This document shows, in pieces, positions 8,886-16,575 of a DNA stretch of 64,000 nt. The stretch comes from Aerococcus sanguinicola. GTDB lineage: Bacteria > Bacillota > Bacilli > Lactobacillales > Aerococcaceae. Below the pieces are notes generated by a model. That model was not told the DNA's origin, did not search any database, and was given only the letters and a program-made list of their open reading frames with translations. The translations under genes and the position numbers were made by a program. Positions within the stretch are counted from its first letter, which is position 1; each line of letters starts with the position of its first letter. Location of the stretch: contig NZ_VYWO01000003.1 in the NCBI RefSeq assembly GCF_008726925.1, positions 62,001-126,000 of the forward strand, written 5' to 3'.

Positions 8886-9260
8886 TTATGCCTTTTCAAC
8901 TATTTCAATACCATTAACAGCCTGGATCCGGTCCAAGGCGATGAGATGGGTGACGGGGTTGAGGGCTTCAGCGAAGATGATGCGTTCTTTCTGGCTGTCG
9001 ATTTCTTTGACGCTGCCAAAGAGGATGTCCTTGGTCAGAAGAGGGCCGTTTTGCCGGCTGACGGTCAGGTAGATGGGTTGCCCCTGCTTCAAGGCCTGGT
9101 CTAAGCCTTGGGCGATGGCCAGGGCAGGCATGGTCTGGGTCAGCTGGCTCGCTTGGGCGGCCGAACGGGGCTTGGCTACCTGGGGCGCTTGAACTTCAGC
9201 CAGCTGGTTCACAGGGGTGAAGAGGGCTTTTAGACGTTGGTAATGGGATACTTTTTGCAT
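8886..9260 (-). CDS. YolD-like protein, SOS-regulated
   Basis: The protein is 124 residues, starting at MQKVSHYQRL, chosen because AAAGGAG lies 8 bases upstream. The longer in-frame start at 9359 would overlap the promoter and LexA boxes. The C-terminal half (QPIYLTVSRQNGPLLTKDIL through LDRIQAVNGIEIVEKA) resembles the YolD-like fold, in which a strand-rich domain ends in a 'V/I-x-L-D-x-I' strand. YolD proteins usually accompany Y-family polymerases (UvrX/ImuB-like) and are damage inducible. No polymerase gene is adjacent here, so this is an orphan. The N-terminal 60 residues are Gln/Ala rich and not recognisable. The family call is moderate; the regulation is well supported by the sequence. 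Confidence 0.55.
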   Translation of the reverse strand: MQKVSHYQRLKALFTPVNQLAEVQAPQVAKPRSAAQASQLTQTMPALAIAQGLDQALKQGQPIYLTVSRQNGPLLTKDILFGSVKEIDSQKERIIFAEALNPVTHLIALDRIQAVNGIEIVEKA

Positions 9261-9308
9261 ACTGAGGCTCCTTTTCTCTAAGATAATGGGTAAATGATGG
9301 CAATCACC

Positions 9309-9359
9309 GGAACAAACGTTCTGTAACCCTAGTATAGCGAACGCTTGTTCCCTTGTCAA
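9309..9359 (-). promoter_or_regulatory. LexA-controlled promoter with two SOS boxes
   Basis: On the minus strand TTGACA (9354-9359) and TATACT (9331-9336) are 17 bp apart. An SOS box CGAAC-GCTT-GTTCC (plus strand 9338-9351) fills the spacer and a second, GGAAC-AAAC-GTTCT (9309-9322), lies just downstream of the start site. Both match the Gram-positive LexA consensus CGAACNNNNGTTCG with one or two changes at the outermost bases. Confidence 0.85.
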
Positions 9360-9386
9360 TAGCCAAACAAAAGATTTGATTCATGG

Positions 9387-9472
9387 TATAATAGAGCTAT
9401 TAGGACGGTGAGCAGGCAATCGGATAAAAAAATTGTAATCTTACTGTCAAAGGCTGAGATTTATGTTACTAT
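9387..9472 (+). promoter_or_regulatory. Promoters upstream of gmk
   Basis: Two extended -10 elements are present: TGG-TATAAT (9384-9392) and TGT-TACTAT (9464-9472), the second with CTGTCA (9444-9449) 17 bp upstream. Confidence 0.5.
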
Positions 9473-9508
9473 AGTTCTTATACAAATTCAGAGGGTGAAA
9501 GGTGTTCT

Positions 9509-10141
9509 ATGAAATCAAAAGGATTATTAGTTGTTTTATCAGGCCCTTCTGGGGTGGGCAAAGGCACCGTGCGGAAGGCCTTGTTTGATACAGACCATGA
9601 TCGTAACCAATTCTTCTATTCTGTCTCAGCGACGACACGTGAAGCGCGCCAGGGCGAAGTGAATGGCCAGGACTATTTCTTCGTCAGCCGCAGCAAGTTC
9701 GAACAAATGATTGAAGAAGAGCAATTATTGGAGTATGCCGAATATGTGGGCAACTATTATGGGACCCCCCTGGCTTATATTGAAGACATGACCATGCAGG
9801 GTAAGGACGTCTTCTTGGAGATTGAAGTCCAAGGGGCCCTCCAGGTGAAGCGCCGGATGCCAGACGGGGTCTTCATCTTCCTCGCGCCACCAAACCTCGG
9901 GGAACTAGAAACCCGGATCGTCAACCGCGGCACAGACGCCCCTGACGTTATTGCCAAGCGGATGGAACAAGCCCGGGCCGAACTACAATTAATGACCCAG
10001 TATGACTATGTCGTTGAGAATGACGACGTATCCAAAGCTGTTGAGAATATCCAAACCATCATCCAAGCGGAACACTTGAAGGTAGACCGCTTTATCGATG
10101 ATGTCGTTGAAAATTACTTAGATGAAGGAGAGACTGACTAA
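9509..10141 (+). CDS. gmk: Guanylate kinase
   Basis: This 210-residue protein begins with the P-loop [16 protein letters not shown] (GxSGxGKGT), followed by the GMP-binding segment [20 protein letters not shown]. It phosphorylates GMP to GDP with ATP, an essential step of purine metabolism. Length is typical (about 205-210). The ATG follows GGGTGAAAGGTG. Its stop overlaps the rpoZ start by one base, so the two are translationally coupled. The gmk-rpoZ-priA-fmt-rsmB order is conserved in Firmicutes. Confidence 0.97.
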   Translation: MKSKGLLVVLSGPSGVGKGTVRKALFDTDHDRNQFFYSVSATTREARQGEVNGQDYFFVSRSKFEQMIEEEQLLEYAEYVGNYYGTPLAYIEDMTMQGKDVFLEIEVQGALQVKRRMPDGVFIFLAPPNLGELETRIVNRGTDAPDVIAKRMEQARAELQLMTQYDYVVENDDVSKAVENIQTIIQAEHLKVDRFIDDVVENYLDEGETD

Positions 10142-10347
10142 TGATTATTTACCCATCCATTGACCGTTTACTCGAAAAAGTGAACTCCAAATACTCACTC
10201 TGCAGCGTATCTGCCAAGCGGGCCCACGACCTACAAGTCAACCACAATCCTATGCTTAACGAATACCGCTCACCCAAATACGTCGGCCAAGCCTTAGAAG
10301 AAATCACTTCCAACGACCTCGTTATCGACCCCGAATCGCTAAGATAG
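10141..10347 (+). CDS. rpoZ: RNA polymerase omega subunit
   Basis: The protein is 68 residues, starting [20 protein letters not shown]; the SKYSL-x-SAKRA segment and YVGQALEEI are the hallmark omega motifs. Omega wraps the C-terminus of the beta-prime subunit and helps RNA polymerase assembly. It overlaps the gmk stop by one base (TAATG). A B repeat starts within its stop codon. Confidence 0.93.
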   Translation: MIIYPSIDRLLEKVNSKYSLCSVSAKRAHDLQVNHNPMLNEYRSPKYVGQALEEITSNDLVIDPESLR

Positions 10348-10467
10348 GGTGTGAGACTTGGCGGTTAGAAAGGGTTGACTGGAGGCAAAAGGGATAAGAG
10401 CGGCTGTAAGCCGGTCGTTCCCTTTTGCTGAAGTCACACACCCTTTCTGCCAAGACGAACCCGACTA
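10346..10467 (+). repeat. B element 3
   Basis: It starts inside the rpoZ TAG (TAGGGTGTGAG). P1 is the ACTTGGC type of element 1 and P2 is the AGAAAGGG type of element 2, both with matching partners, so this copy is a paired mosaic of two types. Confidence 0.85.
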
Positions 10468-10468
10468 T

Positions 10469-10584
10469 AGGGTGTGAGGGTGCGCGGTTAGCTTCCTTTC
10501 ACTGGAGCAAGTCACCAGAGCAGTCTGGAGGACTGCGGCGGAGACTTGTGAAGTGACAAGGAAGCTGCGCAACCGAACCCGACT
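10469..10584 (+). repeat. B element 4
   Basis: P1 GGGTGCGC/GCGCAACC (one mismatch), P2 AGCTTCCTT/AAGGAAGCT, then TCACT/AGTGA, and P4 GCAGTC/GACTGC. Confidence 0.9.
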
Positions 10585-10588
10585 GGAT

Positions 10589-10704
10589 AGGGTGTGAAGG
10601 CTAGCGGGAGAAATAGACCTCTGGAGCAAAGAGCCAGAGAAGACTGAAAGTCTTCGGCGGCTCTTTGCGAAGAGGAGCTATTTCTGCTAGCCTGAACCCG
10701 ACTA
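10589..10704 (+). repeat. B element 5
   Basis: P1 AGGCTAGC/GCTAGCCT, P2 AGAAATAG/CTATTTCT, CCTCT/AGAGG, P3 GCAAAGAGCC/GGCTCTTTGC, P4 GAAGACT/AGTCTTC. All pairs are perfect. Confidence 0.92.
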
Positions 10705-10705
10705 T

Positions 10706-10907
10706 AGGGTGTGAAGGCGCGCGTTTAGGCTCGTATGATTGCATTCAACAGTCCTGAGCGCAAATCGCCTGAACCCCCAAACAGAAGCGCCAAGTGTGGA
10801 TAGACGAGCTTTAATCCACAAATAGCCCCTTCAAGTGTGGCTTCACAGGATTCAATCCACAAAGAAGCTCCGAGTGTGGCTTGCCAGCCGCCAATGACTA
10901 AAGAGGG
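10706..10907 (+). repeat. Truncated B element followed by a ~41-bp-period hairpin array
   Basis: The left end AGGGTGTGAAGG leads into a hairpin unit (TTGCATTC...GAGCGCAAAtCGCC). Then follow three units starting near 10791, 10832 and 10871, each opening with (A/G)AGTGTGG and, in the first two, closing with ATCCACA. The spacing is 39-41 bp. Confidence 0.65.
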
Positions 10908-10968
10908 GTGGCCAAGCTGATCTGCGCACGCTCATTCTGCTCTTTTGGCGGAAGCATACAAGTTTAGA

Positions 10969-10996
10969 AGCTGGAATTATTGTCCGGCTTTTTTCT
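10969..10996 (+). terminator. Terminator after the rpoZ repeat cluster
   Basis: AGCTGGA/TCCGGCT (one G-T pair) with a 7-base loop and seven T residues. Confidence 0.7.
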
Positions 10997-11029
10997 TTTA
11001 TCCAGGAAACATTTTTCCAGGGAAAAAAT

Positions 11030-11057
11030 TTGTTTCTGGTCCTGAATCGTTTACAAT
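11030..11057 (+). promoter_or_regulatory. Promoter of the priA operon
   Basis: TTGTTT and TACAAT with a 16-bp spacer, about 35 bp before the priA start. Confidence 0.6.
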
Positions 11058-11090
11058 GGAAGAGAAGAATTTTTTAGGGAGGGGGATTTT

Positions 11091-13505
11091 GTGACTCAGG
11101 CGATTGCACGTGTGATTGTGGATGTGCCGACCCGGCAGACAGACCAATCCTATGACTATGCCATACCTGACGACTTGCTGGGATTTGTCCAACCTGGCAT
11201 GCGGGTGGAGGTGCCCTTTGGTGTGCGGGAGGTCCAGGCCTATGTCTTAGAGCTGGTGTCAGAAACGGCGTACGAGGGTGAGCTCCGCCCCCTGACGGCG
11301 CTCTTAGATGATGTTCCCGTCCTCAACCAGGAGCTCTTGGACTTGGGCCGTTATATGGCGGACCATTATTTTTCCTTCCTGGTGACGTGTTACCATGCTA
11401 TGCTGCCGCGCTTGCTCAAGGTCAAGTATGAGAAATACTTCCGGCCCACGGAGCAGCTCTCCTATATGGACCACCAGTATTACTTCGCGGACAAGACGGC
11501 CTATGCTTGGAGCCGGGCCGACCAGGAGGGCCAGCTCAAAAATTTGCTCAAGCTCAAGGACCAGGGCAAGCTGACCCTGGAATACCGGGTGGAGGACCAG
11601 AAGCAGGTCAAGACGGAAAATTGGATCCAACCCTTGCTGGACCGAGAAGACCTGGAAGTTGAGCATGCCAAGCTGTCTAAGTCTGCCCATAAGCAGGTCC
11701 TCCTCTGTGAATTGCTGATGGAGCTCGAGGGCAAAGCCCTGCCTACCCGGACCCTGCGCGAAGACTATGATCTCACCATGCAGACGGTCCGGGCGGGGGA
11801 GCGCAAGGGCTGGCTCAAGGTCTATGAGCAGGAGGTCCGCCGCGATCCCCTAGCTGACAGCGACTTTGAGCCGACCCAGGCCCTGCCCCTCTTGCCCGAA
11901 CAGGCGGCGGCCTATGACCAGGTGAGCCAGGCCATGGATGACCAGTCCGACCAGGTCTTCCTCCTCCAAGGGGTGACAGGGAGCGGGAAGACCGAGGTCT
12001 ACCTGCAGCTTATCCAGAAGGCCCTCAGCGCTGGGCAAAAGGCCCTGCTCCTGGTGCCAGAGATTGCCCTGACCCCGCAGATGGTCCGCCATCTCAAGGG
12101 ACGCTTTGCCGACCAGGTAGCTGTCCTCCACAGCCAACTCTCGGTGGGGGAACAGTTCGATGAATGGCGGCGGATCCGCCGCCAAGAAGCCCAGGTGGTG
12201 GTGGGGGCCCGGTCCTCGATCTTTGCCCCCTTGGATAACTTGGGCCTCATTATTATCGATGAGGAGCATGAGACCTCCTACAAGCAGGCTGACCAGCCCC
12301 ACTACCATGCCCGGGACCTGGCCAAGTGGCGGGCGACTTACCACCACTGCCCCTTGGTCCTGGGCTCGGCGACCCCATCCCTGGAATCGCGCGCCCGGGC
12401 CCAGAACGGGGTCTACCAGCTCTTGACCATCCGCCAGCGGGCCAACAAGAAGCCCCTGCCCCAGGTAGAGATTGTGGATATGCGCGAGGAATTCCGCCAT
12501 AAGAACTACTACCAATTCTCCCGCAAGCTCCGGGATGCCATCCAGGCCACCATCGACCAGGGCCAACAAGTAGCCTTGATGCTCAACCGCCGGGGCTTTG
12601 CGTCCTATATGATGTGCCGGGACTGCGGCTATGTCTTCAAGTGCGAGCACTGCGATGTGAGCCTGACCTACCACTATCACGCCAAGTCGCTGGACTGCCA
12701 TTATTGTGGCTACTCCATCCCCTTGCCCCAGCGCTGTCCGCTCTGCCTCAACCGGCACTTGCGCGACTTTGGGACCGGGACGGAGCGGGTCCAGCAGGAG
12801 ATTGAAGAGCTCTTCCCCCGGGCGAACTTGGTGCGGCTAGATAACGACACCACCCGGCGCAAGGGGAGTACGGCCCGGCTCCTCAAGCAGGTCGAGACGG
12901 GGGAGGCTGATATTTTGCTGGGTACTCAGATGATTGCTAAGGGTTTGGACTTCCCCAATATCACCCTGGTCGGCGTGATCAATGCGGATACGGCCCTCAA
13001 CCTGCCGGACTTCCGCTCCAGCGAGAAGACCTTTCAGCTCCTGACCCAGGTCAGCGGTCGGGCGGGCCGGGGCGACTTGCCGGGCCGGGTCTTTATCCAG
13101 ACCTATAACCCCGACCACTATGCCATCCAGCTGGCCCAGAGCCAGGACTATGACCGCTTTTATCAAAAAGAAATGAGCTTTCGCAAGCTCAACCACTATT
13201 CACCCTATTACTACACCATCCGCTTGACCGTCTCCCACTTTGACCAGAGGGAGGCCCAGTTGGCAATGACCCGGCTGGCCCGCTTGCTCAGGGACTATGA
13301 CCAGGGGCAAGATACCCGGATTCTAGGGCCCAGCCAAGCGCCCATTGCTCGGATGAAGAACCGCTATTATTTCCAGCTCCTCTTCCAATACCGCAAGCGC
13401 CAAGGCCTCGACCAAGTCTTCAAGGAGATCCAGGCCATCGCCCAGGAGTGGAGCAAGAAGCAAGTCTATGTTGCTATTGATGTTGAACCCATGTCATTTA
13501 TCTAG
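11091..13505 (+). CDS. priA: Primosomal helicase PriA
   Basis: The 804-residue protein opens at a GTG preceded by AGGGAGGGGG. The N-terminal DNA-binding domain is followed by the helicase core with Walker A GVTGSGKTEVYL (about residue 300), Walker B IIIDEEHETSYKQ, and the zinc-binding cysteine cluster CRDCGYVFKCEHCD through CHYCGY and CPLC. PriA recognises stalled forks and D-loops and restarts replication by loading the primosome. It starts the operon priA-fmt-rsmB-stp-pknB-rsgA-rpe-thiN, whose genes overlap or are spaced by a few bases. Confidence 0.97.
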   Translation: MTQAIARVIVDVPTRQTDQSYDYAIPDDLLGFVQPGMRVEVPFGVREVQAYVLELVSETAYEGELRPLTALLDDVPVLNQELLDLGRYMADHYFSFLVTCYHAMLPRLLKVKYEKYFRPTEQLSYMDHQYYFADKTAYAWSRADQEGQLKNLLKLKDQGKLTLEYRVEDQKQVKTENWIQPLLDREDLEVEHAKLSKSAHKQVLLCELLMELEGKALPTRTLREDYDLTMQTVRAGERKGWLKVYEQEVRRDPLADSDFEPTQALPLLPEQAAAYDQVSQAMDDQSDQVFLLQGVTGSGKTEVYLQLIQKALSAGQKALLLVPEIALTPQMVRHLKGRFADQVAVLHSQLSVGEQFDEWRRIRRQEAQVVVGARSSIFAPLDNLGLIIIDEEHETSYKQADQPHYHARDLAKWRATYHHCPLVLGSATPSLESRARAQNGVYQLLTIRQRANKKPLPQVEIVDMREEFRHKNYYQFSRKLRDAIQATIDQGQQVALMLNRRGFASYMMCRDCGYVFKCEHCDVSLTYHYHAKSLDCHYCGYSIPLPQRCPLCLNRHLRDFGTGTERVQQEIEELFPRANLVRLDNDTTRRKGSTARLLKQVETGEADILLGTQMIAKGLDFPNITLVGVINADTALNLPDFRSSEKTFQLLTQVSGRAGRGDLPGRVFIQTYNPDHYAIQLAQSQDYDRFYQKEMSFRKLNHYSPYYYTIRLTVSHFDQREAQLAMTRLARLLRDYDQGQDTRILGPSQAPIARMKNRYYFQLLFQYRKRQGLDQVFKEIQAIAQEWSKKQVYVAIDVEPMSFI

Positions 13506-13513
13506 GAGGTACT

Positions 13514-14470
13514 ATGAAAAAAATTGTCTTTATGGGCACGCCCGATTTTGCTGTGAAAAGTCTGCAAGCCCTCTTGGACCAAGCTGATTACCAGCTGGTT
13601 GCCGTGGTGACCCAGCCGGACCGTCCAGTGGGGCGGAAGCGGCGGCTGACGCCAAGCCCTGTTAAAGAACTGGCCCAAGCCCACGACTTAAAGATCTTCC
13701 AACCTGAAAACATTGGCCAGGACCAAGAAGTGGCCGACTTCTTTGCCCAAGAGGAAGTGGACCTCTTGGTAACGGCGGCTTACGGGCAATTCCTGCCCCA
13801 GTCCCTGCTCCAAGCGCCCAAGTATGGGGCGGTCAATGTCCATGCCAGCCTCTTGCCCAAGTACCGGGGTGGGGCGCCTATCCACTATGCCATCTGGAAG
13901 GGGGACAAGGAGACGGGGGTCAGCCTGATGCGGATGGTGCCTGCCATGGACGCTGGCCCTATCCTAGCCCAGGCCAAGGCCCCCATTGACGACCAGGTGA
14001 CCGTCGCCGAAATGTTTGACCGTTTGGGAGATCTTGGTGCTGAGCTCTTAGTCGCTAAGCTGCCGGAACTTTTTGCGGGGACCCTCGAAGCAGTTGACCA
14101 AGACGAGAGCCAGGCCAGCTACGCCCCTAATATTAAGAAGGCGGAGGAGCGGATCGATTGGAAGGAGCCGGCTCAGGCCATCCACAATAAGATTCGGGCC
14201 TTCAATTCTTGGCCGGGTGCCTATGCCCTCTATGAGGACCAGCGCTGGAAGTTTTGGCGGACCGAGGTCTTGGCGGGCGAAACGACGGACAAGGCCCCGG
14301 GAACCGTGGTCCGCATCCAGAAGAAACCTGCCCAGTTCGTCATTGCGGCGGGTGACGGCCAGCTCCTCAATGTCTTAGAGATCCAACCTAACGGCAAGAA
14401 GGCGATGGCTATCGCAAGTTTCATTAATGGGGGGGCTGGGCAAATTGACGTCAACGACCGCTTCGAATAA
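13514..14470 (+). CDS. fmt: Methionyl-tRNA formyltransferase
   Basis: The 318-residue protein has FMGTPDFAVKSL at the N-terminus and the catalytic loop NVHASLLPKYRGGAPI. It transfers a formyl group from 10-formyl-THF to initiator Met-tRNA. The RBS TAGGAGGT precedes the ATG, 8 bases after priA. The end overlaps the rsmB start region. Confidence 0.97.
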   Translation: MKKIVFMGTPDFAVKSLQALLDQADYQLVAVVTQPDRPVGRKRRLTPSPVKELAQAHDLKIFQPENIGQDQEVADFFAQEEVDLLVTAAYGQFLPQSLLQAPKYGAVNVHASLLPKYRGGAPIHYAIWKGDKETGVSLMRMVPAMDAGPILAQAKAPIDDQVTVAEMFDRLGDLGAELLVAKLPELFAGTLEAVDQDESQASYAPNIKKAEERIDWKEPAQAIHNKIRAFNSWPGAYALYEDQRWKFWRTEVLAGETTDKAPGTVVRIQKKPAQFVIAAGDGQLLNVLEIQPNGKKAMAIASFINGGAGQIDVNDRFE

Positions 14471-15836
14471 GCCCAGCCTCAAGCAGACGGCTCGCTACCA
14501 GGCCATGGAGACCCTGACTGCCGTCTTCCAGGAGGGGGCCTATGTCAACCATGTGTTGAGCCAGACCATCCAGGACCAGGCGGTGGCTTCAAGGGACCAG
14601 GCCCTCTACACCCAGCTAGTCTACGGGACCATCCAGTATCAGATCCCCTTGGAGGCCCTCTTTGAGCACATGGTCAAGCGCCCTAAGCGCGTCAAAAAAT
14701 GGCTCAAACAGCTCCTGCTTTTAAGCTATTATCAGTATTATTACCTGGATGCCATCCCTGAACACGCCATTGTTAATGAGGCGGTCCGGATCGCCAAGAA
14801 GCGGGGCAATGTCAGCCTGGGCCGCTTTGCCAATGGCGTCCTCCGCAATAGCTTCCGGACCTATCCGGACCTGGAAAGCTTCATTGAAGCCAAGGCGGCA
14901 AAGGAAGAAGAAGCGTCTAGCCTCCGTTACAGCCTGCCCCCATACTGGGTGGCCTACTTCAAGGACCGTTTCGGGGAGGAGGCCGAGGCACTCATGGCCT
15001 CCCTCAACCAGGCCCCGGCGACGGCTATCCGTATCTTGGACGCAGACCGGGCAGAAGCTATCGTCCAAGGTCTAAAAGAAGCGGGCTATCATTTGCAAGC
15101 TAGTCCCATTAATCCGGCGAGCTACCGGGTGACCAAGGGCAATCCGGCCAATAGCCAGGCCTTCCAGGAGGGTTTAATTACTATCCAGGATGAGTCGGCC
15201 AGTCTAGCGGCCCAGGCCCTCCAAGTCCAAGCGGGCGACCAGGTCCTCGATGCCTGTGCTGCGCCGGGAGGGAAGACGGTCCAGCTGGCCCAGGCAGTGG
15301 GGAGTGGAGGCCAGGTCTATGCCTATGATATCCAGGAGAAGAAGCTCCCGCTGATTGAGGAGAATCTCCAGCGGACGGGGCTCAGGGATCGGGTCCAAGT
15401 CGCCAGCCGGGATGCCAGGAACTTGGGCCAGGACTTTGCCCCTGAGAGCTTGGACCGGATCTTAGTGGACGCCCCTTGCTCTGGGGTGGGCCTCTTCCGC
15501 CGCAAGCCCGACACCCGCTACCACAAGCAGGCAGCTGATTTGACCGCCCTCCAGTCCATCCAGCTAGCCATCCTGGAAGAAGTGACCCCACTTTTGAAAA
15601 AGTCTGGCCTTTTGACCTATAGTACCTGTACAATAACAGAAGAAGAGAACCAAGCCGTGGTGACTGCCTACCTGGACCGCCACCCTGAGATGGTGGTTGA
15701 AGCTGTCCCACTTGCAAGGGAGGCTTTAGAGCGGGCTCAGACAGCGACCGGGTGTTTGGAAATTCTACCTCATTATTATTCCAGTGATGGCTTTTTTATT
15801 GCCAACTTTAGAAAGAAGACAGAGGGAAGTGATTAG
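14427..15836 (+). CDS. rsmB: 16S rRNA (cytosine-967-C5)-methyltransferase
   Basis: This protein of about 469 residues has an N-terminal NusB-like RNA-binding domain and a C-terminal methyltransferase: SAM-binding AAPGGKTVQLAQ, VDAPCSGVGLFRRKPDTRY (motif IV Cys) and YSTCT (motif VI Cys). The start is uncertain: ATG 14427 lacks an RBS, whereas an in-frame TTG at 14445 follows a G-rich run and gives the sequence from LTSTTASNKPSLKQ. Either way it overlaps the end of fmt, implying coupling. The stop abuts the ATG of stp. Confidence 0.95.
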   Translation: MGGLGKLTSTTASNKPSLKQTARYQAMETLTAVFQEGAYVNHVLSQTIQDQAVASRDQALYTQLVYGTIQYQIPLEALFEHMVKRPKRVKKWLKQLLLLSYYQYYYLDAIPEHAIVNEAVRIAKKRGNVSLGRFANGVLRNSFRTYPDLESFIEAKAAKEEEASSLRYSLPPYWVAYFKDRFGEEAEALMASLNQAPATAIRILDADRAEAIVQGLKEAGYHLQASPINPASYRVTKGNPANSQAFQEGLITIQDESASLAAQALQVQAGDQVLDACAAPGGKTVQLAQAVGSGGQVYAYDIQEKKLPLIEENLQRTGLRDRVQVASRDARNLGQDFAPESLDRILVDAPCSGVGLFRRKPDTRYHKQAADLTALQSIQLAILEEVTPLLKKSGLLTYSTCTITEEENQAVVTAYLDRHPEMVVEAVPLAREALERAQTATGCLEILPHYYSSDGFFIANFRKKTEGSD

Positions 15837-16574
15837 ATGGAAGTAGCGAAGCTAACAGATATCGGGATCCAGCGCAAGGAGAACCAGGACCAGCTGGGGG
15901 ATTTCTATAACCAGTCCGGCCAGGCCCTCCTGATCCTGTGCGATGGTATGGGGGGACAGAATGCCGGCGATGTGGCCAGTGAGATGGCTCTCTACCAGGT
16001 GGGTAAGGCCTGGGAGGAGACGGTGGAGATGACCCACCAGCGGGCCAGAGACTGGTTCCAGCTGATCTTGCAGGATGCCAATGACCGCTTGATTGAGAAG
16101 TCCCAACAATTCCAAGACTTAGAGGGGATGGGGACGACGGTGGTGGCCATTGCGGTGATGGGCCGGGAAGCGACCATTGCCCATATTGGCGATAGCCGGG
16201 CCTATCAGATCCGGGATGGGGCCATTAAGCAGATTACCAAGGACCATTCCTATGTCCAAGAGCTCTTGGACCTCAATATGATTTCCGAAGAAGAGGCCCG
16301 GTCCCATCCACAGAAGAATATTATCACCCAGTCCCTGGGCGTTAGTCCGGACTTCTATGTGGATATCGACCGCCTCCATCTCTACCCGGACGATGTCTTT
16401 GTCCTCTGTTCGGATGGCTTGAGCGATATGTTGGCGGATGAGGATATCTTGGCCATTATTGGCCACTACCCCCACTTGGATGAATCCATCCAGCGTTTGA
16501 TTGAGGCGGCCAACCAGGCGGGCGGCAAGGATAATATTTCAGTGATTTTGGCACGGATTGAGGGGAGCGACTAG
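15837..16574 (+). CDS. stp: PP2C-type serine/threonine phosphatase
   Basis: This 245-residue PPM phosphatase shows the family motifs in order: LTDIGIQRKENQD, LCDGMGGQNAGDVAS, GMGTTVV, HIGDSRAY, CSDGLSDM and GGKDNIS; the aspartates bind Mn2+/Mg2+. It removes phosphate from targets of the neighbouring PknB kinase, controlling cell-wall growth and division. There is no gap from rsmB, and pknB begins one base after its stop. Confidence 0.96.
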   Translation: MEVAKLTDIGIQRKENQDQLGDFYNQSGQALLILCDGMGGQNAGDVASEMALYQVGKAWEETVEMTHQRARDWFQLILQDANDRLIEKSQQFQDLEGMGTTVVAIAVMGREATIAHIGDSRAYQIRDGAIKQITKDHSYVQELLDLNMISEEEARSHPQKNIITQSLGVSPDFYVDIDRLHLYPDDVFVLCSDGLSDMLADEDILAIIGHYPHLDESIQRLIEAANQAGGKDNISVILARIEGSD

Positions 16575-16575
16575 T

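Noticed and set aside
8806..9104. Plus-strand open frames of 77-88 codons
   Set aside because: They are antisense to the YolD-like gene, which has a well-formed LexA-controlled promoter and RBS on the minus strand.
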